Below the pieces are notes generated by a model that made no database searches, had not been told where the DNA came from, and was given only the letters and a program-made list of their open reading frames with translations. Made by a program: the position numbers and the translations under genes. This document shows, piece by piece, positions 9,293-18,433 of a stretch of DNA of 64,000 nt (position 1 is its first letter; each line of letters opens with the position of its first letter). Origin of the DNA: Rhodobacteraceae bacterium Alg231-30 (GTDB lineage: Bacteria > Pseudomonadota > Alphaproteobacteria > Rhodobacterales > Rhodobacteraceae); contig FREU01000006.1 in the NCBI GenBank assembly GCA_900143615.1, positions 1 through 64,000 of the forward strand, read 5' to 3'.

Positions 9293-9456
9293 GGTGGGTT
9301 GATGCAGACAAAGCAAAAAGCAGCAAAGATGCCCGCCCCACGCCAAGCGTCGTTGCAAGGTGAATGAACTACGTGCCAGACACACGCGCGACCAGCACAT
9401 CATAAAACGGCCACATTCAGATGATTGCATTAACCTTGACCGCTGGGGAGGGTCAT

Positions 9457-9738
9457 ATGCTGAGAATACTGAAACATGCGCCAAGCAGGCGGCGCCATGA
9501 GTTGAATTTCCACACGCCGCAAGCGGTGCCTAAAACGTTGTTTGGGCACCCTCGAAACCTACGCAGCTACCGATCACAAATACCGGGGACCATCGCGTTC
9601 AATCTGGGGATCTTCATCATGGTGATGACGCTCATTTTTAATCCCGTGGCTCCTCTCTTGAAAATCGACGACACGCCCGCCGTGCCAAATCAAGAGTTGA
9701 TCGTGTTCAACACATCCGAAGCACATCTGCGCAAATAG
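9457..9738 (+). CDS. small hypothetical membrane protein
   Basis: A 93-residue frame whose ATG follows GGGGAGGG by four bases. The first 45 residues are Arg/His-rich and the middle holds one hydrophobic helix (PGTIAFNLGIFIMVMTLIF). I recognise no family. The purine-rich ribosome site and the clear membrane segment favour a real gene, but a small frame on the other strand overlaps its 3' half and there is no operon context. Confidence 0.4.
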   Translation: MLRILKHAPSRRRHELNFHTPQAVPKTLFGHPRNLRSYRSQIPGTIAFNLGIFIMVMTLIFNPVAPLLKIDDTPAVPNQELIVFNTSEAHLRK

Positions 9739-9886
9739 TTGTGATCGCAGGGTATAAATCCACCTAAAGCTTATGTTTTCTTGCACAATGGGGTTGCATC
9801 CAAGCACCGTCGTTCCGAGATACAACTCTAGTCAGCCTCCGCGTTTCGCTGTAGGACGGCTGTCTGGTATTTTTGAAGGACTTTTG

Positions 9887-11545
9887 ATGCGCCGCCGCCT
9901 GACTATTTTGATGTGTGCCGATTTGGTGGGGTATTCCGCCCTGATGGGGCGAGATGAATCCCTTGCTGTGGCCTCGGTGCAAGAACTGCGTCGCGACCAT
10001 CTGGAACCCGTGGCCGCCAACTATGGTGGAGAAGTCCTAAAACGTATGGGCGATGGCTGGATCATCAGCTTTCCCGGTGTTGAGGCTGCCCTTGATTGCG
10101 CCGAAGAGGTGCAAACGCGGCTGGTGGATCACGATGTGATCAAGCTGCGCATCGGCTGTCATATCGGTGAAATCGTTGAGGACGACGCGGATTTCTATGG
10201 CAACGGGGTCAATATCGCGCAGCGCATCGAAACCGAAGCGCCTCCCGGTGGGGCGATGTTCTCCGAAGATATGTTCCGCCAGCTCTCAGAAACACGGCAA
10301 CAAGAATTGCGCGATGCAGGGGTTTTCAAACTCAAAAACATTGCCCAGCCGATCCGGTTGTATCAATGGCGCCCTGCCAATCTAACCACCGCGCCAGATG
10401 CGGGCAGCCTGCCCTCTATTGCGATAGAGACCATTACCGTTGCACCCGTGTCTGAGGCCAACACAGCCTTAGCGCTGGATTTGCACGACGGGTTGATCCA
10501 GCACTCGATGCGGCGCACTGGCATCACCACGATTGATGCCGCCCAAGAGCCCGACACGCCCAGCGTCTTTCTGTTGCGGGGACGTTTGCGTATCGCCGGT
10601 GAGCGTGGCCGGTTCATGTTGACGCTGTTGATGCGCGAAACAATGAATACGATTTGGTCCGGCACCTATGAAGGCGACACCTCAGATCCGTTTGCGTTTT
10701 TTGACGAAGTGCTGGCGAGCGCCTCTGCCGACGTGCGTCTACAAACCATCCAGCACGACGGTCTGAGGTTGGCGCATCTGAGCGATGATCGCCTGAGCGT
10801 ATCGGAGCTGCGTGCACGCGCGGCCAACATGTTCTTTCGCCAAACCCACGAAGATGCCGAACTTGGGTATGCAGCGCTTGAACGTGCGGTGGTGCTAAGC
10901 CCACGAGACGGCATGGCGCTCGCCATGCGTGCGCAGACCCGAATGAACCGATGGGCCGTGCAATATGACCCCGATGATCAAGCTTTGTTTGACTGGATCG
11001 GGCGCGATCTTGACACAGCCGTCGCGGAATCCCCCAACAGCGACTTTGTGTTCTGGGCCCGCGGGTCGTATCGCCTAAAAATGCTGCGCGATCTGGAGGC
11101 GGCCAAGCAAGACATGGCACATGCCTTTGAAGTGAACCCGTCCTTTTTGGGGGTGGGAGATATGCAGGCTCAAATCTCGCTGCTTGAGGGAGACTATGAT
11201 GGCGCGCTTAAGGCGCTTGAAGATTATTCCTTCAAAGGCAGCAGCGATCCCTTCAAGATCAACCGCCTGTCAATCGCAGCGCGCATCAACCTTGCGACCG
11301 GACGGTATGACGAGGCGGTTGGCTTTGCGCGTGAAGCGGCAGACCTTAAGCCAAATGATCGCGGCCTTCAGCTGCTCAAGGCTTTGGCCTGTGACAAGGC
11401 CGAAGACGTAGATGGCCATGCCATGGCCCGCACGGCCGCGCTGTCGCTCGAGAAAATCCCTTCGCTGCACACCGCGCGATTGACCCTGCCACCGTCTGCT
11501 CAGTGGATCAACGACGCACTGCACCCAGAGGCAGCCCCTGTTTAA
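9887..11545 (+). CDS. class III adenylate/guanylate cyclase with C-terminal TPR-like repeats
   Basis: A 552-residue protein. Residues 1-165 form a class III cyclase domain: the metal-binding Asp12 (MCADLVGYS) and Asp56 (KRMGDGWIISF) are both present, followed by LRIGCHIGEIVED and FYGNGVNIAQRIE. The middle region (about 190-300) resembles the non-catalytic domain in rhizobial and roseobacter cyclases, and the C-terminal 250 residues are helical TPR-like repeats. It should make cAMP or cGMP in the cytoplasm. The start at 9887 follows GAAGGA by six bases and removes a 38-residue unrelated extension. Its stop overlaps the convergent arsJ stop. Confidence 0.85.
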   Translation: MRRRLTILMCADLVGYSALMGRDESLAVASVQELRRDHLEPVAANYGGEVLKRMGDGWIISFPGVEAALDCAEEVQTRLVDHDVIKLRIGCHIGEIVEDDADFYGNGVNIAQRIETEAPPGGAMFSEDMFRQLSETRQQELRDAGVFKLKNIAQPIRLYQWRPANLTTAPDAGSLPSIAIETITVAPVSEANTALALDLHDGLIQHSMRRTGITTIDAAQEPDTPSVFLLRGRLRIAGERGRFMLTLLMRETMNTIWSGTYEGDTSDPFAFFDEVLASASADVRLQTIQHDGLRLAHLSDDRLSVSELRARAANMFFRQTHEDAELGYAALERAVVLSPRDGMALAMRAQTRMNRWAVQYDPDDQALFDWIGRDLDTAVAESPNSDFVFWARGSYRLKMLRDLEAAKQDMAHAFEVNPSFLGVGDMQAQISLLEGDYDGALKALEDYSFKGSSDPFKINRLSIAARINLATGRYDEAVGFAREAADLKPNDRGLQLLKALACDKAEDVDGHAMARTAALSLEKIPSLHTARLTLPPSAQWINDALHPEAAPV

Positions 11546-12816
11546 ACCACGCTTGTGTCACGCAGACGCCGCGCGGCCAGCCAGCTTGCGCCTGACAATA
11601 CGGCTGCGGTGAACAGACACAGGGGCAAACCGCCCACCTGATAGCTAACGCCCGAGAGCAAAGTGCCCAGCAGCCGTCCTGCGGCGTTGGACATGTAGTA
11701 GAACCCGACATCCATTGTGACCCGCTCATCAGAGGTGAAGGCGAGGATAAGGTAGCTGTGCACCGATGAGTTGACCGCAAAGACAAAGCCGAACACCAGC
11801 AAACCCAGGACAAGTGTGATGGTGAGTGCTGTGCCTTGCTCAAGTCCAAGCGCGGCGCCCGCCAGCACCAGCGGGATCAAGGTGAGCGCGCCAACCCATT
11901 TGATCGCACTGTTCACGATGTCAGGCGTCTGGGCCGAGCTGGCACGCAAAAGCTTCGGGGCCGCGCCCTGCACACCGCCATAGAGAATGATCCAGACCGC
12001 CATAAAGATGCCGACGATAAAGAAAGCTTCGCGGCTGCCTTCGGGCGTGCCATCGCTAAGCACGGCTTTGAAATAGATCGGTATGCCAACCACAAACCAC
12101 ACATCGCGCGCGCCAAACAGAAACATGCGTGCAAGGCTGAGGCGGTTCACATTGCGGTCTTTGGAAAAAACTTGTGAGAACTTGGCCGATTTTGAGCCGC
12201 GTGGCAGACCCGACGGCATAAAGATCACAACCCCGACCAGGATAACACTGAGTACCGCTGCCATCACCCAGATCGAGACTTCAAAGCCCCAAACCGCCAA
12301 CAAGGCCGCGCCAAGGAAAAAGCCAAAGCCTTTGACCGCGTTTTTTGACCCCGTCAGGATCGCAACCCAGCGAAACAGCCCGCCTTCGCCTTTGGGCGCA
12401 AGCAGTTTGACCGCCGATTTGGACGACATCTTGGCAAGGTCTTTGGCCACACCCGACGCGCCCTGCACCGCCATCACAAAGATGACTGAAGCCCAGAGCG
12501 ACCAGGTGGGATCAAGTTGGGCCAGTGCGATAAGCGCAGCGATTTGTATGGCAAGCCCTGCATAGAGCGTGGACGTGAGCCCAAAGCGCGCGGCAATCCA
12601 ACCGGCCGAGAGATTGGTGACGATCCCCATCAATTCGTACAGCAGAAAGAGATAGGCCAGCTGGATCGGGGAAAACCCGAGTTGATTGAAGTGCAAAAGC
12701 ACCAGCATCCGCAGCGCACCATCGGTGAGCATAAAAGCCCAATAGGCGGCGGTGACGGTGATATAGGCGGCAAGGCCTTCGGGTTTGGTGTTGGCTGTAT
12801 CAGTCATAACGATCAC
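11542..12816 (-). CDS. arsJ: ArsJ, organoarsenical efflux MFS permease
   Basis: A 424-residue, 12-helix major facilitator protein with the ArsJ features TDGALRMLVLLHF near the N-terminus and MDVGFYYMSNAAGRLLGTL near the C-terminus. ArsJ is known to export 1-arseno-3-phosphoglycerate made by a companion GAPDH, so that arsenate leaves the cell. The companion GAPDH lies directly upstream here, 84 bases away. The start is GTG at 12816 or ATG at 12807; neither has a clear ribosome site. It is the last gene of the arsenic operon. Confidence 0.93.
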   Translation of the reverse strand: MIVMTDTANTKPEGLAAYITVTAAYWAFMLTDGALRMLVLLHFNQLGFSPIQLAYLFLLYELMGIVTNLSAGWIAARFGLTSTLYAGLAIQIAALIALAQLDPTWSLWASVIFVMAVQGASGVAKDLAKMSSKSAVKLLAPKGEGGLFRWVAILTGSKNAVKGFGFFLGAALLAVWGFEVSIWVMAAVLSVILVGVVIFMPSGLPRGSKSAKFSQVFSKDRNVNRLSLARMFLFGARDVWFVVGIPIYFKAVLSDGTPEGSREAFFIVGIFMAVWIILYGGVQGAAPKLLRASSAQTPDIVNSAIKWVGALTLIPLVLAGAALGLEQGTALTITLVLGLLVFGFVFAVNSSVHSYLILAFTSDERVTMDVGFYYMSNAAGRLLGTLLSGVSYQVGGLPLCLFTAAVLSGASWLAARRLRDTSVV

Positions 12817-12900
12817 TTTGTGGCCTGTGCGGCCTAAAGAGGATGCGAGTGCGCCCGACCACAGGACGGGCGCTAAACAAAATTGCGACTCAGGTGTACC

Positions 12901-13911
12901 TTACATGCTTTCCAGCACCATGCGGGTGACATCAGCCAAGCGGAAGGCATAGCCCCATTCGTTATCATACCACGCATAGACTTTGACGTGGCGCTTGTTG
13001 ATTACGCGGGTGGACAGCGCGTCGATGATGGTGGAGCGGTCGTCATTGGTAAAATCGCAACTGACAAGCGGGCGCGGCTCATAACCCATGATGCCTTCCA
13101 GCGCGCCTTGGGAGGCTTTTTCAAACAGCGCGTTGACTTCGTCCGCTGTGGTGTCGCGGCTGACGTCGAACACAATGTCGGTCAGCGAGGCATTGAGCAG
13201 CGGCACACGCACGGCATGCCCGTCGATCTTGCCCGCCATATCGGGGAAAATCTGGATGATGGCCTTGGCTGATCCAGTGGTGGTCGGGATCAGCGAATTG
13301 AGTGCCGAGCGCGCGCGGCGGGGGTCTTTGTGCACGCGGTCCACCATGACTTGGGTGTTGGTCACATCATGGATCGTTGTGAAGGACGCCTGCTCGATGC
13401 CGAGGTTTTCGCGGATCACCTGAACCACGGGGGCAATGCAGTTGGTGGTGCAGGATGCAGCGGTGATGACCTTGTGTTGATCCGCATCATAGGTGTCGTG
13501 GTTCACGCCAAAGACGATGTTGGCCACGTCGTCTTCTTTAACGGGGGCCGAGACCACAACCTTTTTGACGCCTGCTGCAAAGTAGGGCGCCAGCTTGGCG
13601 TTGGATTTAAACGCGCCCGTGCAATCTACGACCAGATCCACACCCAGCTCGGCAAGGGGGAGATCATTCAGATCGCGGCTCGAGGTGAAGCGCATTTGGT
13701 GGCCGTCGATTGAGATGCTATTCTCATCAAAGGCGAAATCAGCCCGCCAGCGACCATGCACCGTGTCAAACTCGAGCAGATGGGCATGCAACTCAGCATC
13801 GCCTTCGCCGTCATTCAACAGCACAATTTCGGCCTCGAGCCCAAGATCAAAGAAGCTGCGAATGACCAGTTTGCCCATCCGCCCCAAGCCATTGATTGCG
13901 ATTTTTTTCAT
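12901..13911 (-). CDS. ArsJ-associated glyceraldehyde-3-phosphate dehydrogenase
   Basis: A 336-residue GAPDH with N-terminal NAD site INGLGRMGK, catalytic Cys154 in AASCTTNC, and the family end YAWYDNEWGYAFRLADV. With arsenate in place of phosphate it forms 1-arseno-3-phosphoglycerate, the ArsJ substrate. Its place between acr3 and arsJ, not beside pgk, marks it as the arsenic-dedicated copy. The ATG at 13911 is preferred to the TTG one codon earlier. Confidence 0.93.
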   Translation of the reverse strand: MKKIAINGLGRMGKLVIRSFFDLGLEAEIVLLNDGEGDAELHAHLLEFDTVHGRWRADFAFDENSISIDGHQMRFTSSRDLNDLPLAELGVDLVVDCTGAFKSNAKLAPYFAAGVKKVVVSAPVKEDDVANIVFGVNHDTYDADQHKVITAASCTTNCIAPVVQVIRENLGIEQASFTTIHDVTNTQVMVDRVHKDPRRARSALNSLIPTTTGSAKAIIQIFPDMAGKIDGHAVRVPLLNASLTDIVFDVSRDTTADEVNALFEKASQGALEGIMGYEPRPLVSCDFTNDDRSTIIDALSTRVINKRHVKVYAWYDNEWGYAFRLADVTRMVLESM

Positions 13912-13967
13912 CAATTCTGTCCTGTTTAATAGTTGCGTCCTTCAAATCCGGATCGCGTAAACTCTGT

Positions 13968-15023
13968 TTATTCGCTGGGAAACCAGCTGCGAGTGCGGTT
14001 GGCAAAGGCCACCAGCGAGAGCATCACCGGCACTTCGACCAGCACCCCGACGACGGTGGCCAACGCCGCGCCGGAGCCAAGGCCAAAGAGCGAAATCGCA
14101 ACCGCAACGGCCAGTTCAAAAAAATTGGACGTGCCGATCAACGCACAGGGGGCGGCCACTTTGAATGGTACTTTCCACGCCTTGGCCCAGAAATACGCTA
14201 CAAAGAAGATACCATAACTCTGTATCACCAATGGAACAGCAATCAGCAAAATCACCAAAGGTTTGGAGAGAATGACCTGTGATTGAAAACCAAACAACAG
14301 AACCACGGTCAGCAACAGACCCGCCACAGACGTGGGGCGCAGTTTGTCCTTGAGGTGATCCACGGCAGCTTCACCGCCCTGCCCCATCAGATAGCGACGG
14401 GTTAGAATGCCGGCCAGCAAGGGCAGCGCGATGTAAAGCACCGCCGACAGGATCAGGGTTTCCCAAGGCACCACAATGTCGGTCACCCCCAGGAGAAGCG
14501 CCACAATCGGGGCAAAGGCAAAGACCATGATCACATCATTTACGCTGACCTGCACCAAAGTGTAGTTGGCATCGCCGCGCACAAGGTTTGACCAGACAAA
14601 CACCATGGCTGTGCAAGGTGCAGCGCCAAGCAGGATCACACCTGCCAGATATTGCGCAGCATTTTCAGGTGAAATCCAAGGCGCGAAAATATAGTTGAAG
14701 AACAGCACGCCCAGAGCCGCCATGGTGAAGGGTTTGACCAGCCAATTGACCACCAGCGTGATCACCAGACCTTTGGGTTTGTCACCAACTTGCGCAAGCG
14801 CGCCAAAGTCGACACCCACCATCATCGGAAAGACCATCGCCCAAATCAGCACAGCCACCGGCAGATTAACGGATGCAATTTCCAATGCGGCCAAACTGGC
14901 AAACACACCGGGGAACAGGCTGCCAAGTAATAGCCCTGCCCCGATAGCGAGCGCCACCCAAAGCGACAAGAGACGCTCAAAAGTGCCCAGTCCTGCTTCG
15001 GCTTGTAATGTTTGGTCGCTCAT
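13968..15023 (-). CDS. acr3: Acr3 family arsenite efflux permease
   Basis: A 351-residue protein with ten predicted membrane helices of the bile-acid/Acr3 fold. The conserved Cys lies in [14 protein letters not shown], the residue needed for As(III) transport in this family. It exports the arsenite formed by ArsC. Its start overlaps the arsC stop by four bases, so the two are translationally coupled. Confidence 0.94.
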   Translation of the reverse strand: MSDQTLQAEAGLGTFERLLSLWVALAIGAGLLLGSLFPGVFASLAALEIASVNLPVAVLIWAMVFPMMVGVDFGALAQVGDKPKGLVITLVVNWLVKPFTMAALGVLFFNYIFAPWISPENAAQYLAGVILLGAAPCTAMVFVWSNLVRGDANYTLVQVSVNDVIMVFAFAPIVALLLGVTDIVVPWETLILSAVLYIALPLLAGILTRRYLMGQGGEAAVDHLKDKLRPTSVAGLLLTVVLLFGFQSQVILSKPLVILLIAVPLVIQSYGIFFVAYFWAKAWKVPFKVAAPCALIGTSNFFELAVAVAISLFGLGSGAALATVVGVLVEVPVMLSLVAFANRTRSWFPSE

Positions 15024-15538
15024 TCTGCGGCACCTTTCTCATAGGTTTCGGCTGCAATCCGGTCCAGTTGGTGTTGCAAGGCCAGCTTATCCAACTCGTC
15101 AATCGAAAGATTGGCAAAAGCCACAATTCGGTTGCGCAGCATGCGGTAGGCCTCGGCAAATGCGAGGTGCTGTTCAGCTTCCAGACCCTGAACTGTAGCA
15201 GGGTCTGGAATAGACCAATGCGCAGTCATCGGCATGCCCGGCATTTTCGGGCAGGCTTCGGCAGCTGCCCGGTCACATACGGTGATAATGAAGTCCATTT
15301 CAGGAGCGTCGTCTTGGGCGAATTCGTCCCAGCTTTTGCTGCGTGTACCAGAGATGTCATGGTCCAAACGTTTCAGCAGATCCGCCGCTTTCGGATGTAT
15401 TTCACCACGCGGGTGCGATCCTGCCGAATAGACATTGAAGCGTTGACTTGCCTCGCTTTGCAAGAGAACCTCGGCCATGATCGAGCGCGCCGAGTTTGCC
15501 GTGCACAAAAACAGGATATTATATTTGGTCGCCAGCAT
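15020..15538 (-). CDS. arsC: arsenate reductase ArsC, low-molecular-weight phosphatase type
   Basis: A 172-residue protein with the CX5R loop CTANSAR near the N-terminus, [10 protein letters not shown], and [10 protein letters not shown] with the second redox Cys. This is the thioredoxin- or mycothiol-type ArsC fold, distinct from the glutaredoxin type. It reduces arsenate to arsenite in the cytoplasm. The C-terminus carries about 40 extra helical residues. GGAAAG lies upstream of the chosen ATG. It follows arsR by 14 bases. Confidence 0.93.
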   Translation of the reverse strand: MLATKYNILFLCTANSARSIMAEVLLQSEASQRFNVYSAGSHPRGEIHPKAADLLKRLDHDISGTRSKSWDEFAQDDAPEMDFIITVCDRAAAEACPKMPGMPMTAHWSIPDPATVQGLEAEQHLAFAEAYRMLRNRIVAFANLSIDELDKLALQHQLDRIAAETYEKGAAE

Positions 15539-15552
15539 AATGCTTTCCTTTA

Positions 15553-15888
15553 TCAGCAAGTGCTACAAGTCAGATCTTCGATGAGCGGCTGGCACAGTTC
15601 CGGCTGTCCGCCACAGCAATCCTGCAGCAAAAACCCGAGCAGCCCGCGCAACCCGTTGGTGTCGGCAAAGTACCTTATGCTGCGCCCTTCTCGCTGATTG
15701 CGCAGCAAATTCGCCTGCAGCAAAACCGACAGGTTGGCTGACAATGTGTTTTGGCGAACATCCAGATGTTCAGCGATTTCACCAGCCGTCATACCAGCGT
15801 CACCTGTCCTGATTAAAAGACGGAAAACATCCAGTCGTGTTGGCTGGCTGAGGGCGGCAAAGGCTGACAAGGCATCATTCATTTCCAT
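15553..15888 (-). CDS. arsR: ArsR family arsenic-responsive repressor
   Basis: A 111-residue winged-helix repressor. The recognition region is GEIAEHLDVRQNTLSANLSVLLQANLL. The C-terminus holds clustered Cys residues (QDCCGGQPELC and LTCSTC), a likely As(III) site placed unlike that of the plasmid R773 ArsR. The start at 15888 is chosen because a near-perfect operator palindrome overlaps it; the frame extends to 15990 but would cover the promoter. It should repress the whole minus-strand ars operon. Confidence 0.9.
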   Translation of the reverse strand: MEMNDALSAFAALSQPTRLDVFRLLIRTGDAGMTAGEIAEHLDVRQNTLSANLSVLLQANLLRNQREGRSIRYFADTNGLRGLLGFLLQDCCGGQPELCQPLIEDLTCSTC

Positions 15889-15908
15889 ATATCGCGATTT
15901 ATGGAAAT
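15881..15908. promoter_or_regulatory. probable ArsR operator
   Basis: A 28-base palindrome with arms ATTTCCATA and TATGGAAAT around a core containing ATCGCGAT; a single opposed T/T pair breaks the symmetry. It overlaps the first codons of arsR, so a bound repressor would block its own transcript and translation start. Confidence 0.7.
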
Positions 15909-15956
15909 ATTCTGCGAGTCGCAAGATGTCTAATGTGAATTTTTTACAAAATAGAC

Positions 15957-16020
15957 TGGGGCTCTGCCCAGCGCGCCGCCAAAGCGGCACGCCCCCCGAG
16001 GTATTTAGAGCACCAAAAAG
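15957..16020 (+). repeat. composite stem-loop repeat, copy A
   Basis: TGGGGCTCTGCCCA, then a GCCGC-CAAA-GCGGC stem-loop, then the tail CCCCGAGGTATTT, three bases, GCACCAAAAAG. The same modules in the same order occur at 25779-25848 and, on the other strand, at 31760-31820. This copy lies just past the 3' end of the Lrp gene. Confidence 0.7.
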
Positions 16021-16028
16021 ACGGGGGG

Positions 16029-16490
16029 TTAGAACACATCCAGCGGGCGGTCTTGCAGCATGGTTTCCATGGCAAAATATCCGGTTACAGTGTCCATCTC
16101 AAATCCGGTGGTCATGCGGCGATAAACGGCGTCATAGCCGGACATGCCCGACGTCACGATCTTGAGCATATAGTCCCAATCCCCGCCAATGCGGTGCATT
16201 TCAATCACTTGGGGAATGAGCGCCACATGTTTGCGAAACGCCTCGGCCCACTCCATCGAGTGATTTCGTGTGCGCACCATCACAAAGACCGTCAAATCCA
16301 GCCCCAATGGGGCGGGATCAATGCGCATGCGCCTGCCTTGCAGGATGCCGCTTTCCTCAAGCCGTTTAAGGCGGCGCCAGAGCGCGTTTTGCGACAATCC
16401 AAGCTGATCGGCCATTTGACGTTGAGACAAATCAGCGTCGCGCTGAAGCAGATCGAGTATCGATCTATCAATATTATCGAATTTCTCCAT
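16029..16490 (-). CDS. Lrp/AsnC family transcriptional regulator
   Basis: A 153-residue regulator with the N-terminal helix-turn-helix (LSQRQMADQLGLSQNALWRRLKRLEESGIL) and a C-terminal RAM ligand-binding domain. Lrp/AsnC proteins sense amino acids as octamers. It is divergent from the class V aminotransferase gene; an inverted repeat lies between them, so that gene is its likely target. Confidence 0.88.
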   Translation of the reverse strand: MEKFDNIDRSILDLLQRDADLSQRQMADQLGLSQNALWRRLKRLEESGILQGRRMRIDPAPLGLDLTVFVMVRTRNHSMEWAEAFRKHVALIPQVIEMHRIGGDWDYMLKIVTSGMSGYDAVYRRMTTGFEMDTVTGYFAMETMLQDRPLDVF

Positions 16491-16534
16491 ATTTTAGATC
16501 ATATGACACACAGATAGAAAGTAAATTGCAAAAA

Positions 16535-16555
16535 TATGTGAAGGAATTCCACATA
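16535..16555. promoter_or_regulatory. inverted repeat between Lrp regulator and aminotransferase
   Basis: TATGTG and CACATA flank a nine-base centre including GGAATTC. The site sits midway in the 109-base divergent gap, a fitting place for the Lrp-type regulator to control both genes. Confidence 0.5.
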
Positions 16556-16599
16556 GTGGCCAATATATTTCTGGTACGCAGAAAGCGCAGAGGTGTCCC

Positions 16600-17997
16600 A
16601 TGTCCGATCAGAAAGCAAAGTTTAAACAGTTTGAGACCGCTCTGAGGGGGGCGCGTGCTCCTGTTGACGCCTTGCGAGAGGGGCTGATTGGCGGGGACAC
16701 CTCGATAGAAACCCCCTATGGGACGCGCAAATTGATCTATGCGGACTATGTGGCGTCGGGGCGCGCATTGCGCCAGATCGAGACCTTTGTGATGGAAGAG
16801 GTTTTGCCGTTTTATGCCAACAGTCATACAAAAGCGTCTTATTGTGGCGCGCAAATGACAGGTCTGCGCGACGCGGCACGCGAAATTGTAGGTGAACTGT
16901 GTCATGCCCGTGCTGAGGACCATGCAGTGATCTTTTCCGGATCAGGTGCCACCAGCGGGTTAAACCAGTTGGTACATATGTTGGAAGTGGGTTCCTATGA
17001 CACGGTGTTGGTAGGGCCCTATGAGCACCACTCCAACCTTTTGCCATGGCGTGAAAGCAATGCCGAAGTCATTGAAGTTCGTGAAGGAGATGCGCCTGGG
17101 CCAGACTTGGAGGCGCTGAAGTCACTTCTCACGGAACGCACGCCCCACGGTCGGGTTATCGTGGCGATGAGTGCGGCGGCGAATGTCACTGGCGTTGGGC
17201 CAGACGTCGCCGCCGTCACCAAATTGGTCAAAGACGCGGGCGGCGTAATGATCTGGGACTATGCGGGCGGTGGGCCATATTTGCCGATGTCGATGACTCC
17301 TGCAGCGGGCGCCGAAGTAGATGCATTGGTGTTCTCCGGCCACAAATTCATTGGCGGGCCGGGCGCGAGCGGCGTTTTGATCGTACGCCGAGATCTGGCG
17401 CAGGCGCGCGCGCCGTATCGGCCGGGTGGTGGCACAGTGGCCTTTGTCAACGCCCATCAGCATGACTATGTCGCCCGCCTTGAGCAGCGCGAAGAAGGCG
17501 GCACCCCCAATGTGATTGGCGATATTCGCGTCGCATTGGCGATGATCGTCAAAGACGTCATCGGGCAAGAAGAAATAACTGCGCGCAATGCGGATTTGAC
17601 GTCACGCGCTTTTGCAGCGTGGGGCGAGGACGCGCATGTCCAGATATTGGCCCCCGAACGGGGTCAGCGTTTGCCCATTCTGTCCTTTGTGCCGCGCAAC
17701 AGCGCAGGTCAGCGGATTGACCACAACGCCTTTACACGCGCGTTGTCCGATCACTATGGCATTCAGGCGCGCGGCGGCTGTTCTTGTGCCGGGCCTTATG
17801 TGCATCACCTGTTGCGCATTGCAGATGATCTATCCGCGGTTATTCGCGACGACATTCTGTTTGGGGAAGGTGCGTCCAAACCAGGGTTTGTGCGATTGAA
17901 CCTGAGTGTGCTCATGAGCGATGAAACGGTGGATTTCATTTTGTCGTCTGTCGCAGAATTGGCGGCGGGATGGGATGTGCTGGAGGCAGCGGCCTAA
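16600..17997 (+). CDS. class V aminotransferase-fold PLP enzyme (cysteine desulfurase-like)
   Basis: A 465-residue fold-type I PLP enzyme. The Schiff-base Lys249 is in FSGHKFIGGPGASG; HTKASYCG and SGSGATSGLNQ lie upstream, and RGGCSCAGPYVHH (Cys394, Cys396) occupies the loop that carries the catalytic Cys in SufS/NifS. It may be a desulfurase or an amino acid lyase; the substrate is unknown. No iron-sulfur assembly genes are near, so a catabolic role under Lrp control seems more likely. GAGGTG precedes the ATG. Confidence 0.8.
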   Translation: MSDQKAKFKQFETALRGARAPVDALREGLIGGDTSIETPYGTRKLIYADYVASGRALRQIETFVMEEVLPFYANSHTKASYCGAQMTGLRDAAREIVGELCHARAEDHAVIFSGSGATSGLNQLVHMLEVGSYDTVLVGPYEHHSNLLPWRESNAEVIEVREGDAPGPDLEALKSLLTERTPHGRVIVAMSAAANVTGVGPDVAAVTKLVKDAGGVMIWDYAGGGPYLPMSMTPAAGAEVDALVFSGHKFIGGPGASGVLIVRRDLAQARAPYRPGGGTVAFVNAHQHDYVARLEQREEGGTPNVIGDIRVALAMIVKDVIGQEEITARNADLTSRAFAAWGEDAHVQILAPERGQRLPILSFVPRNSAGQRIDHNAFTRALSDHYGIQARGGCSCAGPYVHHLLRIADDLSAVIRDDILFGEGASKPGFVRLNLSVLMSDETVDFILSSVAELAAGWDVLEAAA

Positions 17998-18413
17998 AGC
18001 GTTGTCGCGCGGTATTTGAAAGCACCAGAGCCGCGCGCGATGACTTCTCCAGTTTCATCCGTGATGGTGGATTCCGCGAAAAACGTCGATTTCCCTCCGC
18101 CGGTGCGCGTGCCTTCGGCGATCAGGGTCTGTCCTTTGGGCCGCGACAGGAAGTTTGTCGTTAAAGAAAGCGTCAGCGCCAACTTTTTATGGGCTGGATC
18201 GCCAGTGTAGCAGCCCGCATAGCCCATCACTGTGTCCAGCAGGGTCGCATAGATACCGCCATGCGGAATCCCCGCGCGGTTCATTAGGTAGTGTTCAATC
18301 GGCAGTTCGATACGTGCAAAGTCCTCGTCCCAATGGGTCAACCGGAAACCGAGGTGTTTTTGCAGCGCATAAGGCGCTTCATCAAGGGCGGGGTCGAGCG
18401 GAGTTTGCGCCAT
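17994..18413 (-). CDS. PaaI family thioesterase
   Basis: A 139-residue single hot-dog protein with the PaaI motif NRAGIPHGGIYATLLDTVMGYA and a C-terminal strand pattern typical of the family. It hydrolyses acyl- or aryl-CoA thioesters. It follows the SDR gene by 20 bases as the last gene of the minus-strand acyl-CoA run. Its stop codon overlaps that of the convergent aminotransferase. Confidence 0.85.
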   Translation of the reverse strand: MAQTPLDPALDEAPYALQKHLGFRLTHWDEDFARIELPIEHYLMNRAGIPHGGIYATLLDTVMGYAGCYTGDPAHKKLALTLSLTTNFLSRPKGQTLIAEGTRTGGGKSTFFAESTITDETGEVIARGSGAFKYRATTL

Positions 18414-18433
18414 GTCTTTGGAAAGCCTTTTGT

